Of a stretch of DNA of 64,000 nucleotides, positions 35,671 to 44,526 are shown one piece after another. Where the stretch lies: contig NZ_AMRK01000007.1 of NCBI RefSeq assembly GCF_000299875.1, positions 1 through 64,000 on the forward strand, written 5' to 3'. Each line of letters begins with the position of its first letter. Position 1 is the stretch's first letter. The stretch comes from Celeribacter baekdonensis B30 (GTDB taxonomy: Bacteria; Pseudomonadota; Alphaproteobacteria; Rhodobacterales; Rhodobacteraceae). The notes below the pieces were generated by a model. That model was given only the letters and a program-made list of their open reading frames with translations. It ran no database searches and was not told where the DNA came from. Position numbers and translations under genes: made by a program.

Positions 35671-36786
35671 ATGAACCAGCGTCACACTCTGTCACCTCCC
35701 GTGCCCGACACGATACGACAAAGGCTTTACATTTTGCTTGATGAAACCGCCATGCGCGCCGAACTCGCCGATCACTATGACCTGACCCCTTCGCTCAGCT
35801 GTGCCGAGGAGTTGGCGGATGTCTATGCCAAAATGGACCGGGTGATTTCACCGCCAGACTGGGCCATCTACGCGCCCTATGTCAAAGCTATTCTCGCGCT
35901 CAAAAAGCAACGCAACGCCGTGATTTTGGCCCATAACTATATGACGCCTGAGATTTATCACGGTATTGCCGATGTGGTAGGCGACAGTCTGCAACTGGCG
36001 ATCAAAGCCACGGAGGTCGAGGCGGATGTGATCGTTCAATGCGGTGTGCATTTCATGGCCGAGACCTCGAAAATCCTGAACCCCTCGAAAACGGTGCTGA
36101 TCCCGGATATGGACGCGGGCTGTTCGCTGGCCGAAAGCATCACCGCCGACGGGATTGCCGAGATGCGGGCCAAATACCCCGGCGCGCCGGTGGTGACCTA
36201 TGTCAACACCACCGCCGAGGTCAAAGCCGCTTCCGATATCTGTTGTACCTCGTCGAATGCGGCACAGATCGTTGCCGCACAAGACAGCGACACGGTGATC
36301 ATGACCCCGGATCAATACCTGGCCCAAAACGTCGCCAAACAGGTGCCCAACAAGCGCATCGTCTGGTGGGCAGGGTCCTGCATCGTACATGAACAATACA
36401 CTGCCAAAGATTTGCGCGACTACCGCGCATGGAATCCCGGCACCCGGATCATCGCCCACCCCGAATGCCCGCCGGATGTGATCGCCGAGGCGGATTTTTC
36501 TGGCTCGACCAGTGGCATCATCGACTATGTTCATCGCGAACGGCCCGAAAAGGCCATGCTGGTGACCGAATGTTCGATGGCCTCGAATATCTCGGATGAA
36601 TTGCCGGATGTGGACTTTGTCGGCCCCTGCAACATGTGCCCCTACATGAAGAAAATCACGCTCGAAAAAGTGCTTTGGTCGCTGCATTCGATGCAGGGTG
36701 CGGTTGAGGTTGATCCGGAGATCGCGGCACGGGCACGGGTGTCGGTTGAGCGGATGATCGACCTGTCACGCCGCCTCGTGGTTTAA
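35671..36786 (+). CDS. nadA: Quinolinate synthase NadA
   Basis: A 371-residue enzyme that condenses iminoaspartate with dihydroxyacetone phosphate to quinolinate in de novo NAD synthesis. Cluster cysteines are visible in 'VQCGVHFMAETSK', 'WWAGSCIVHEQY' and 'GPCNMCPYMKKITLEKV'; the 'LAHNYMTPEIYH' motif near residue 90 is typical. It is first gene of nadABC. No strong ribosome-binding site is seen before the ATG. Confidence 0.95.
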   Translation: MNQRHTLSPPVPDTIRQRLYILLDETAMRAELADHYDLTPSLSCAEELADVYAKMDRVISPPDWAIYAPYVKAILALKKQRNAVILAHNYMTPEIYHGIADVVGDSLQLAIKATEVEADVIVQCGVHFMAETSKILNPSKTVLIPDMDAGCSLAESITADGIAEMRAKYPGAPVVTYVNTTAEVKAASDICCTSSNAAQIVAAQDSDTVIMTPDQYLAQNVAKQVPNKRIVWWAGSCIVHEQYTAKDLRDYRAWNPGTRIIAHPECPPDVIAEADFSGSTSGIIDYVHRERPEKAMLVTECSMASNISDELPDVDFVGPCNMCPYMKKITLEKVLWSLHSMQGAVEVDPEIAARARVSVERMIDLSRRLVV

Positions 36787-36791
36787 CATAA

Positions 36792-38396
36792 ATGGATGAG
36801 CTGAGCACAGGGCGGGTCGTCATTGTCGGGGCAGGGCTAGGCGCGCTTTACGCGGCATTGAAACTTGCGCCACGCCCGGTGTTGATGATCTCACCAGAGG
36901 CCTTGGGCGAAGGTGCCAGTTCGGCTTGGGCACAGGGCGGGGTCGCGGCCGCCATGCATGACGCCGACAGTGCCGCAGACCATGCCCGCGACACCGTCCG
37001 TGCCGGGGCAGGGACGGTTGATGCCCAAATCGCCACACGGGTCACCGCTGAGGCCCGCGCGCATATCCTTGACCTGACCAAACTGGGCACGCCCTTTGAT
37101 CGCACGGCTGAAGGCGGATATGTGCTGTCGCGTGAGGCGGCGCATAGTTTTGCCCGCGTGGTCCGGGTGCGCGGAGATCAAGCTGGCGCGGAAATCATGC
37201 GTGCTTTGATTGCCGAAGTCCGCGCCACCCCGTCTATTCAGGTGTTAGAAGGGGTGATGGCCACCGGGCTTCAGGCCGAGAATGGCCGCGTCACTGGCCT
37301 CGAAATCGCGCGCTGCGACGCGCAGTACGACACGGGGCTCTCGGCATCCTGTCTCTTGCATGGCGCGGCCTATATCATGGCAGGGGGCGGGTCGGGCGGG
37401 CTTTATGCCCTGACCACCAATCCACCGCGCATTCGCGGACAGGTGATCGGCATGGCCGCCCGCGCAGGGGCCGTGATCGCCGATGCGGAATTTGTGCAAT
37501 TTCACCCCACGGCCATGGCCACCGGGGCCGATCCCGCCCCTTTGGCGACCGAAGCGCTGCGCGGAGAAGGTGCGGTTTTGATCAACCGCCATGGTGAACG
37601 CTTTATGCTGAGGCTGCATCCCGATGCGGAACTCGCGCCCCGCGACATTGTTGCCCGCGCCATTTATGCCCAGACCCAAGCGGGCCTGTGCCCTGCACTC
37701 GACACACGCGATGCCCTTGGCGCCCGTATCCTGACCGACTTTCCGGCTGTGGCCAAGGCCTGTCTTGAGGCCGGGATCGACCCGGTGCGCGACCCGATCC
37801 CGGTGGCCGCTGCCGCGCATTACCACATGGGCGGGATCGCCACCGATGAGGCGGGCCGCAGCACGCTTGCGGGCCTGTGGGCCTGTGGCGAAGCGGCCTC
37901 GACTGGCTTGCATGGGGCAAACCGACTTGCCTCAAACGGATTGCTTGAGGCTTTGGTCTATGCCCGCCGCTGTGCGGTGGATATTGATGCGACACTCGGG
38001 TCTGTCGCGGTTGAAGAGACGCCGATCGTCATTTTGCCGAACTTGGCTGTCGCCCAAGCTCCTGATCCCGCATTGGTGACACGGCTGCGCCGCGCCATGA
38101 CCGATGGGGCCGGTGTGATCCGGGATGCCGTTGGGTTGTCCCGCACCTTAACCGAAATCGCCGAGATTGAAGCGGCGCAGCCCGATTGTCCCGCTTTGCA
38201 GAATATGACGGCCACCGCGACACTGATCGCAGCGGCTGCCCTGTTGCGGGAAGAAAGTCGTGGCGCGCATTGTCGCTCTGACTTCCCCGAGACGAAGGGG
38301 GCGACGGGCACCCGTTCATATCTCACGCTTTCCGATGCCCTCACCCTCTCTGACACGCTGACGCAGCGTCCCCATCCAGAACCGGAGTTCCCATGA
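36792..38396 (+). CDS. nadB: L-aspartate oxidase NadB
   Basis: A 534-residue flavoenzyme oxidising L-aspartate to iminoaspartate for NadA. The N-terminal FAD fold is 'VVIVGAGLGALYAAL', followed by 'SSAWAQGGVAAAM', 'FVQFHPTAM' and 'GLWACGEAASTGLHGANRLASNGLLEALVYARR' (in pieces), all standard for NadB. The C-terminal helical domain is present. It lies five bases after nadA and overlaps nadC by ATGA. Confidence 0.95.
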   Translation: MDELSTGRVVIVGAGLGALYAALKLAPRPVLMISPEALGEGASSAWAQGGVAAAMHDADSAADHARDTVRAGAGTVDAQIATRVTAEARAHILDLTKLGTPFDRTAEGGYVLSREAAHSFARVVRVRGDQAGAEIMRALIAEVRATPSIQVLEGVMATGLQAENGRVTGLEIARCDAQYDTGLSASCLLHGAAYIMAGGGSGGLYALTTNPPRIRGQVIGMAARAGAVIADAEFVQFHPTAMATGADPAPLATEALRGEGAVLINRHGERFMLRLHPDAELAPRDIVARAIYAQTQAGLCPALDTRDALGARILTDFPAVAKACLEAGIDPVRDPIPVAAAAHYHMGGIATDEAGRSTLAGLWACGEAASTGLHGANRLASNGLLEALVYARRCAVDIDATLGSVAVEETPIVILPNLAVAQAPDPALVTRLRRAMTDGAGVIRDAVGLSRTLTEIAEIEAAQPDCPALQNMTATATLIAAAALLREESRGAHCRSDFPETKGATGTRSYLTLSDALTLSDTLTQRPHPEPEFP

Positions 38397-39244
38397 CCGC
38401 CATGTCCCCTCTGCCAGACCTGATTTTGGAACCGCTGGTCCGTGCGGCGCTGATGGAAGATCTCGGCACTTATGGCGACATCACCACGCGGACGGTGATT
38501 CCGGCGGGGACGCGCTATCGCGCCCGGATACAGGCGCGCGAGGCGGGTGTGGTGTCTGGGATGCAGATCGCGGCCATTGCCTTTCGCTTGGTGGATCCGC
38601 AGCTTTGCGTCACGCTTCATACACCGGATGGGACGGCCATCGCAGCAGGCGATCTTTTGATGGAGATTAAGGGAGATGCCGCCTCCATCCTGTCCGCTGA
38701 ACGGGTCGCGCTCAATTTTGCCGGACGCCTCAGCGGCATTGCCACTCTCACTGCCGCGTTTGTCGCCGAGACCCGCGGCACAACGACCCGCATCACCTGC
38801 ACCCGCAAAACCACCCCCGGTTTGCGACTTGTTGAAAAACAGGCGGTCTTGCATGGCGGCGGGTTCAACCATCGTTTTTCCCTGTCGGATGCGATCCTGA
38901 TCAAAGACAATCACATTGCTGCCGCCGGTGGCATTCGCCCGGTTTTACAGGCGGTCAAGGCCAGTGCCTCGCATATGATCCGCACCGAGATCGAAGTGGA
39001 CCGTCTGGATCAACTGGCCGAGGTGCTCGACGAAGGCGGCGCGGATGTGGTGTTGCTCGACAATATGGACTCGCCGACTCTGCGTGAAGCTGTCGCAATG
39101 ACTGCTGGCCGGGTGATCCTTGAAGCCTCAGGCAACATGCGGCTGGAGCGCATCGCCGAAGTGGCCGCCACCGGGGTTGGATATATCTCCTCCGGCGCGC
39201 TGACTCATTCGGCGCGCACCCTTGATCTGGGGCTGGATTTTTGA
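38393..39244 (+). CDS. nadC: Nicotinate-nucleotide pyrophosphorylase (quinolinate phosphoribosyltransferase) NadC
   Basis: A 283-residue enzyme converting quinolinate and PRPP to nicotinate mononucleotide. Family motifs: 'LMEDLGTYGDITT', 'CTRKTTPGLRLVEKQAVLHGGG' (in pieces), 'ILIKDNHI', 'EIEVDRLDQL' and 'LEASGNMRLE'. It completes the de novo NAD operon. Confidence 0.95.
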   Translation: MTAMSPLPDLILEPLVRAALMEDLGTYGDITTRTVIPAGTRYRARIQAREAGVVSGMQIAAIAFRLVDPQLCVTLHTPDGTAIAAGDLLMEIKGDAASILSAERVALNFAGRLSGIATLTAAFVAETRGTTTRITCTRKTTPGLRLVEKQAVLHGGGFNHRFSLSDAILIKDNHIAAAGGIRPVLQAVKASASHMIRTEIEVDRLDQLAEVLDEGGADVVLLDNMDSPTLREAVAMTAGRVILEASGNMRLERIAEVAATGVGYISSGALTHSARTLDLGLDF

Positions 39245-39399
39245 CGCGATCGCTCAAGAGGGCAAAGTCACGCGGCGCTTAATGACGCCACTGTTCGGCT
39301 AGTGGGGCGGGCGTTACAGGCGATGCAGGTCTTCGGAATTGCGTCGTAGCCACCCTTGCCGACCTAATAAAGCAGAATAGACGCGTGTCCTGAAAGCAT

Positions 39400-39798
39400 C
39401 TAACCCGCTTCGAAGACATCGGCATCACCGGGCCTTGCATAGTAATCGCCTTTGTCGGCCACAAAAATATGCTTGCCAATACGCAAGGCGGAGGTGTCGT
39501 CCAGACACCCCGCGGCGATGCCAATACCGCTTTCGTCGTTCATGCGGTAAAAGAGGCTGGAACCGCATCTGGTGCAGAACCCGCGCTTTGCTGTCTCTGA
39601 TGACGCGTACCAGTGAAGGCCCGCGTCTTGCGTGAAGGTGAGATCGTCAAACCGGGCGTGTGTCGAGGCCCAGAGGTGACCGCTCGTCCGGCGGCACTGG
39701 CTGCAATGGCAAACCGTGACGGTCTCTCGGATGTGGCTCACCTCAAAGGCCACAGCACCGCACTCACATCTGCCCTTTGTCAGTCTCATCTTCCCAGT
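39400..39798 (-). CDS. GFA/CENP-V-family zinc protein
   Basis: About 132 residues with the three cysteine groups of the GFA (glutathione-dependent formaldehyde-activating-like) family: 'CECGAVAF', 'CHCSQCRRTSGH' and 'FCTRCGSSLF'. Such proteins bind structural and catalytic zinc; most have no proven enzyme activity. Its start (39798, or 39789) lies inside the end of the DMT exporter gene, overlapping by about 35 bases, so the two are probably co-transcribed. Confidence 0.82.
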   Translation of the reverse strand, partial: TGKMRLTKGRCECGAVAFEVSHIRETVTVCHCSQCRRTSGHLWASTHARFDDLTFTQDAGLHWYASSETAKRGFCTRCGSSLFYRMNDESGIGIAAGCLDDTSALRIGKHIFVADKGDYYARPGDADVFEAG

Positions 39799-40720
39799 CA
39801 TCTGCCACATCCTCTTTTTGCATCAATATCCGTGTTCGGCCGCTACCCTGCCTTCTCTCCCGCAAGATCGTGTCCACGCCGCTCGTGACGATGATTGCCG
39901 CACCGACGATTGTCATCATGTCCAAGCGCTCTTGCCAGATGAGCCAACCGAAGAGCGTGGCCCAGAGCAGGCCGGTGTAGTCCAGCGGTGCCACAACAAC
40001 GGCCGGAGCAAGGCGAAAGGCCTGTGTCATCATCGTCATTCCCGCAGTGCCGAAAGTGGCGATGCCCGCGAACAACCAGAGGTCCCCGGACCGTACCGGC
40101 ACCCAGCCGAGAGGGACGATCAGCGCGCTCAACAACGCCCCCGCGCCGGTCAGGTAGACGAGCAGCGTCCACACGCTTTCGCGCGCATCGACCCAGCGGG
40201 CACTGAGCATGAGCACTGCGTAGACAAGCGCCGTCGCGACAGGGAGCAAAGAGATCCATTGAAAGGTCGCCCCGCCCGGGCGGATGATCACGAGAACCCC
40301 GAAGAACCCCGCCAATACGGCCAACCAGCGCCGCCACTCGACTTCCTCGCCAAGGAAAAGCGCCGAAATCAGGGTGATGAAGAAGGGCGCGACAAAGATC
40401 AGCGCCGTGGCCTCGGCCAGAGCGAGATGGATGACGCTTGTGAAAAACATCATCGTGGCAGCAACCCAAAGCGCGCCGCGCAGCAAATGTGCAACGGGCC
40501 GGTGCGACCTCAGGGCCGATGCGCCACCCATGATCACCGCGATGATCACAGTGAACGGCAAGGCGATCACGTTGCGCAGAAAAAGGATTTGCAGGGGGGA
40601 ATAGCCGGAGGTCAGCGCCTTTGCGATTGCATCATTGGCGCTCAGACAGGCCACCCCCGCCATCATCAGAAGGAGACCCGTTATATGACGTCTCGGCGCT
40701 TTGGCGTGCGCAGTGTTCAT
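39764..40720 (-). CDS. EamA/DMT-family exporter
   Basis: About 318 residues with ten membrane helices in two EamA repeats ('LLLMMAGVACLSANDAIAKAL' at the start of repeat one and 'LLPVATALVYAVLMLSARW' at the start of repeat two). The family exports amino acids or metabolites. The ATG at 40720 has a G-rich ribosome-binding site; longer starts exist. It is divergent from an Lrp/AsnC regulator, which suggests amino-acid-responsive export. Confidence 0.87.
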   Translation of the reverse strand: MNTAHAKAPRRHITGLLLMMAGVACLSANDAIAKALTSGYSPLQILFLRNVIALPFTVIIAVIMGGASALRSHRPVAHLLRGALWVAATMMFFTSVIHLALAEATALIFVAPFFITLISALFLGEEVEWRRWLAVLAGFFGVLVIIRPGGATFQWISLLPVATALVYAVLMLSARWVDARESVWTLLVYLTGAGALLSALIVPLGWVPVRSGDLWLFAGIATFGTAGMTMMTQAFRLAPAVVVAPLDYTGLLWATLFGWLIWQERLDMMTIVGAAIIVTSGVDTILRERRQGSGRTRILMQKEDVADDWEDETDKGQM

Positions 40721-40892
40721 TGTCATCCCCCCAAGGCTGTCTGCCCTCGTTGAGGCAAAATCTGCATTGCGATCAACCTCTCCCAATATGATGATTTTAT
40801 GCAATATTTACGGAATGCATCTTGCTCTATAATCGATAAACCCGCCTATTTTGGCATGATTTAGCTAGATATGGTGAATGAAGGAGGTTTTT

Positions 40893-41354
40893 ATGCACGA
40901 GATTGATGAGGCCGACCGGCGTATCCTGCGCGTCATGCAGGCGGATGGGACGCTTTCGGTCACAGAGATCGCCGACCGGGTCGGCCTGTCTCAGTCGCCC
41001 TGTTCACGGCGCGTTTCCCGGCTTGTTGAAAACGGGATCATTCTCGGCAAGACGGTCCTTCTCGATCGAAAGAAACTCGGGTTCAACGCAATCGTGCTGG
41101 TACGCATCAAGTTGACGTCTCACGGTCGCACGTCCTTTGAACAGTTCCAACAGGCCGTGCTGCGCATCCCCGAAGTGCAGGTGGTTCAACTCATGCTGGG
41201 GGACTACGATTTCAACGTGCGCGTGGTGGTGCGCGACATGGATCACTTCCATGCCCTGCTGCAAAACCAGCTCGTGCTGCTTCCCGGGCTTCAGGAAATC
41301 CAGAGCTCTGTGTTACTCGATGAGTTGAAATACACGACGCAGCTTCCTCTGTAG
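40893..41354 (+). CDS. Lrp/AsnC-family regulator
   Basis: A 153-residue protein with an N-terminal HTH ('TLSVTEIADRVGLSQSPCSRRVSRLVE' in pieces) and a C-terminal RAM ligand domain ('VQVVQLMLGDYDFNVRVVVRDMDHF'). The ATG at 40893 follows AAGGAGG and is preferred to the ATG at 40878. It is divergent from the DMT exporter gene and probably controls it in response to an amino acid. Confidence 0.9.
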   Translation: MHEIDEADRRILRVMQADGTLSVTEIADRVGLSQSPCSRRVSRLVENGIILGKTVLLDRKKLGFNAIVLVRIKLTSHGRTSFEQFQQAVLRIPEVQVVQLMLGDYDFNVRVVVRDMDHFHALLQNQLVLLPGLQEIQSSVLLDELKYTTQLPL

Positions 41355-41446
41355 GGGCAGGGGCATCGCGCCCGGTTCCCGGTCCAGCGCTTTGCGAGGG
41401 CTGTTTTGGAATGGCTGCTCCGTTGACCCCACAGGCGCAATGATGC

Positions 41447-41476
41447 GGTCAGCCTGAAATGCAATTCAGACTGACC
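41447..41476. terminator. Inverted repeat between convergent lrp and ABC exporter genes
   Basis: GGTCAG-CCTGAA and TTCAG-A-CTGACC form a near-perfect stem around a short loop (41447-41476). It sits six bases from the ABC exporter stop, between convergent genes, as expected for a shared terminator. Confidence 0.6.
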
Positions 41477-41482
41477 GAAGCG

Positions 41483-43240
41483 TTATCCGGCCAGCATTTG
41501 CCGGGCGCGCAGGGCACGGTAGAGACCGCCCTCATGTGCCATGAGGTCCGGCGGTGTGCCATCTTCAACAATCCGCCCACGATCAAAGACCAAAATGCGG
41601 TCCATCCGCTCCACCGTGGCCAAACGGTGGGCAATCACCAAAGTGGTGCGCCCCTCCATCAGCCGCTCTGCGGCCTGCGCCACCTTGGCCTCGGCCTCTG
41701 AATCGAGCGAAGATGTTGCCTCATCCATGATCAGGACCGGCGCATTCGACAGGAAAGCCCGCGCGATGGCGACCCGTTGACGCTCCCCACCCGACAGTTT
41801 GACACCGCGCTCACCCACCTCCGTACCAAAGCCTTTGGGCAGCCGCTCGATAAAATCGAGTGCCCCCGCGCGTTCGGCGGCGTCCCGGACATCCTGCATC
41901 GACGCGCCGGGACGGGCGTAGGCGATGTTCTCGGCCAAGGAGCGGTGAAACAACACAGGCTCTTGCGGGACAAGCGCGATATGTTGGCGCAACACCTCCA
42001 AGGGAACGCGCGCGATGTCGACGCCGCCCAGTGTGATCACACCGTCGTTGATCTCGTGAATCCGCTGGATCAGTTTCACGAAGGTGGTTTTGCCCGAGCC
42101 AGATCGTCCAACCAGTCCGACTTTCTGGCCCTCTGGAATGGCGACGTCCAGATTGGTAAAAAGCGGCGTTGCAGCCCCGTCGTAGCCATAATCCACATGA
42201 TTGAACGCCAGTGCCGCAGCACGCGGCGGCAAGGCGGCTTCGGGCTTTTTCGCAACAGAGGTTTCCGGGGTGGCGGCCATCAGCGCCACCAGTTCCTCGG
42301 CATCGTTGACGGCCTTTTGCAGCCCGCGCACATGGTTGCCCATCTGGCGCAAATAGCCGTCGAGCATCCCAAGCGCCGAGACCACAAAGGCGATTTCGCC
42401 AGCATTGGCCAGATCGCGGCTATAGGCGAAAAGCGCCCCGCCCAGAACGGTTGCCCGCAAGGCCCAGATCGTCATGTCCTGGGACAGGCCTGAAAAGGTG
42501 CCGCGCCGCCATGTGCGCCGGCTGCGATGCGCCCATTTGTCCAGAACAAATCCCAACCGGGTGTCTTCGCGCAGCTCGCCTGCGTGGGCGCGCACGACGC
42601 CGTTGGAGGTGATCGCATCGGCCAGCGCGCCGGAGACCCGGCTGTCTTGGGCGTTGGCCAAACGGGCCGCGGGCGCCACCCAGAATAACGTCAACGACAT
42701 CGAAAGAGCCAAAAACACCAGTGCGCCGATCCCGGCGACGAGCCCGACCTCCCAGCGAAACGCCGTCAGCGTGCCGATGGTGCCCAAAAGGATCAACACC
42801 GAGGGCAACAGCGCCAACAACAGCAAGTCCGCCATTTCATCCAAGGCCCAAGCACCACGCGTGATTTTACGCACGGTCGATCCGGCAAAGGCGTTTGCGT
42901 GCCAGTCGGCGGGGAGCCGCTGAACATGGGCGAACGCCTCGGCTTCGGCCGCGCGCATGGAGGGGATGGTCAGGTCGATGATGCAAAAATAGCTTAGGAT
43001 TTTGGCCGCAATCGACAGGGCACCAAAGGCCAACAATGCCGCAAAGGCAGGCCATGGCGTGCCTGCCCCGGCAACCGCATCGACGAGGCGCCCTGTAAAA
43101 ACAGGTACGGACAGATCGGCAGCAGATGAGACCAGGACCAGCGCCAAAATGGCGACGACCTTTCCCCTTTGCCGCATCCAAAGGCGGAAGGTGAACGAGA
43201 AAACACGCGCAAATGCGCCGTGAGCAGAAAAATGGAACAT
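41483..43240 (-). CDS. ABC half-exporter (membrane + ATPase)
   Basis: A 585-residue protein: six-helix membrane domain (about 25-310), then an ATPase domain with Walker A 'GLVGRSGSGKTTFVKL', signature 'LSGGERQRVAIARAF', Walker B 'PVLIMDEATSSLD' and switch 'VIAHRLATV'. It is an MsbA/multidrug-type homodimer or half of a heterodimer; no second half is adjacent. The substrate is not apparent. Confidence 0.9.
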   Translation of the reverse strand: MFHFSAHGAFARVFSFTFRLWMRQRGKVVAILALVLVSSAADLSVPVFTGRLVDAVAGAGTPWPAFAALLAFGALSIAAKILSYFCIIDLTIPSMRAAEAEAFAHVQRLPADWHANAFAGSTVRKITRGAWALDEMADLLLLALLPSVLILLGTIGTLTAFRWEVGLVAGIGALVFLALSMSLTLFWVAPAARLANAQDSRVSGALADAITSNGVVRAHAGELREDTRLGFVLDKWAHRSRRTWRRGTFSGLSQDMTIWALRATVLGGALFAYSRDLANAGEIAFVVSALGMLDGYLRQMGNHVRGLQKAVNDAEELVALMAATPETSVAKKPEAALPPRAAALAFNHVDYGYDGAATPLFTNLDVAIPEGQKVGLVGRSGSGKTTFVKLIQRIHEINDGVITLGGVDIARVPLEVLRQHIALVPQEPVLFHRSLAENIAYARPGASMQDVRDAAERAGALDFIERLPKGFGTEVGERGVKLSGGERQRVAIARAFLSNAPVLIMDEATSSLDSEAEAKVAQAAERLMEGRTTLVIAHRLATVERMDRILVFDRGRIVEDGTPPDLMAHEGGLYRALRARQMLAG

Positions 43241-43626
43241 GACAGTCTCACAACCTTACGGGCTGTGCCTTGCAAATTGTTTGGAAAGTGGGGTCCAGCG
43301 CGGACCAGTAAATCTGTACCTTTGGGCGAAAGCGCCACAGAAGCGTCAGATAAAGGCGTCTCCGAAACCGGAGACCCCCGGGAGGAAGCGATCAGCGATA
43401 GTCATGTGCGCCCTCCTGGCAAGGTGTGTCATTGGGGTTGTCTTAATTGGCGGTCACATGGTCCGTCAAGCAAAAGTTAAGTGACAGCCATCGGAGGATG
43501 TTTGCGTATTCCGATGAAAAGCTCTTGTTGACTTGGAACCTGATAGATTTCGAACCGAGGCGCGGGTTCACTCGCGATACACATCCTGTCCCGCAGGAGC
43601 ACGCGTGGCAATTCATTGATCACGTC
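43241..43626. other. Intergenic region between iclR and the ABC exporter
   Basis: About 386 bases downstream of iclR and upstream of the exporter. A strong hairpin GTCTCCG-AAAC-CGGAGAC lies at 43358-43375. It may be a leader structure of the exporter mRNA or a terminator. No gene with recognisable features is seen. Confidence 0.35.
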
Positions 43627-44430
43627 TCAGGTGGGCAGGGGCCATTCTGCACGTTTTCCGCCAATTTTTTCGGTCAATTCGCTGGCCGCCGTCACGACTC
43701 TTCGGGCGACGACCTCCGTCATCTCGCCAGTCAGACGCATCATCATCGCTGACACGGAAATGGCGCAGACCGCATCGCCATCCGGGCCCCAGACAGGGGC
43801 CGCGAGGCAGCGCAGGCCGCGCGCATGTTCTTCATTGTCCACGGCGTAACCCTGTGCCCGGATGTGTGTGATCTGATCCATCAGAGCCGACAGGCCGTCA
43901 ACCGAACGCGGCGTCATTGTGGGGAACCCGTGCCGGTCGCAAAATTCGGCGATCTGGGCATCGGGCCAAGTCGCCAAAAGCGCTTTCCCCATCGCCGAGC
44001 AGGTCGCGGGCACCCGTCCGCCGGGGGGAGAAATTGCCCGCATGATCTCGCGGCTCTCCACCTGGCTCAGCGTCACCAGATGCCCGTCGTCGAGATGCCC
44101 GAGATTGGCGGTTTCCCGCGTTTCGTCACGCAGCCGTCGCAAATAGGTCAGCGCCGGGGCCACATAGCTTCTCTTCTGGACATAACTGGCGCCTACCGCA
44201 AAGGCTTCATGGCCTACATGCCATTTCGACGTGGTTGGCTCGAAATGGGCAAAGCCCGAATGTTCCAAGGTTGTCAAAAGCCGGTGAGTGGTTGAGACGG
44301 CCAACCCGGCTTGTACTGCGAGGTCTGACACCCTTTGTCCCTCGGTCGCTGCCCCAAGCCGTTTCAAAAGCCCCAGAGCCCGCGAAACCGCCTGGACACC
44401 CCCTGTTTTTTCGCTCGCCATATCTGTCAC
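43627..44430 (-). CDS. IclR-family transcriptional regulator
   Basis: A 267-residue IclR regulator: an N-terminal winged helix ('[26 protein letters not shown]' in pieces) and a C-terminal effector domain ('[14 protein letters not shown]', '[21 protein letters not shown]' in pieces). It is divergent from malate synthase G across a 96-base region with a perfect inverted repeat, so regulation of glyoxylate/glycolate use is inferred. Confidence 0.9.
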   Translation of the reverse strand: MTDMASEKTGGVQAVSRALGLLKRLGAATEGQRVSDLAVQAGLAVSTTHRLLTTLEHSGFAHFEPTTSKWHVGHEAFAVGASYVQKRSYVAPALTYLRRLRDETRETANLGHLDDGHLVTLSQVESREIMRAISPPGGRVPATCSAMGKALLATWPDAQIAEFCDRHGFPTMTPRSVDGLSALMDQITHIRAQGYAVDNEEHARGLRCLAAPVWGPDGDAVCAISVSAMMMRLTGEMTEVVARRVVTAASELTEKIGGKRAEWPLPT

Positions 44431-44441
44431 TGCGATCCTTG

Positions 44442-44460
44442 TTTTCCATATCGTGGAAAA
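44442..44460. promoter_or_regulatory. Candidate IclR operator
   Basis: TTTTCCA-TATCG-TGGAAAA is a perfect inverted repeat with a five-base spacer, located in the divergent iclR/glcB region. The half-site TTTTCCA resembles known IclR-family operators. It probably controls both genes. Confidence 0.6.
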
Positions 44461-44526
44461 CTCTTTCTAAACAATATCTGCCGTCGGGGAAAGCGCGTAC
44501 ATCAAAAGACAAGAAGGAGATTTGAC

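Noticed and set aside
35407-35685. A 92-codon minus-strand frame upstream of nadA
   Set aside because: No motif, no ribosome-binding site, and it overlaps the start of nadA; it is probably non-coding.
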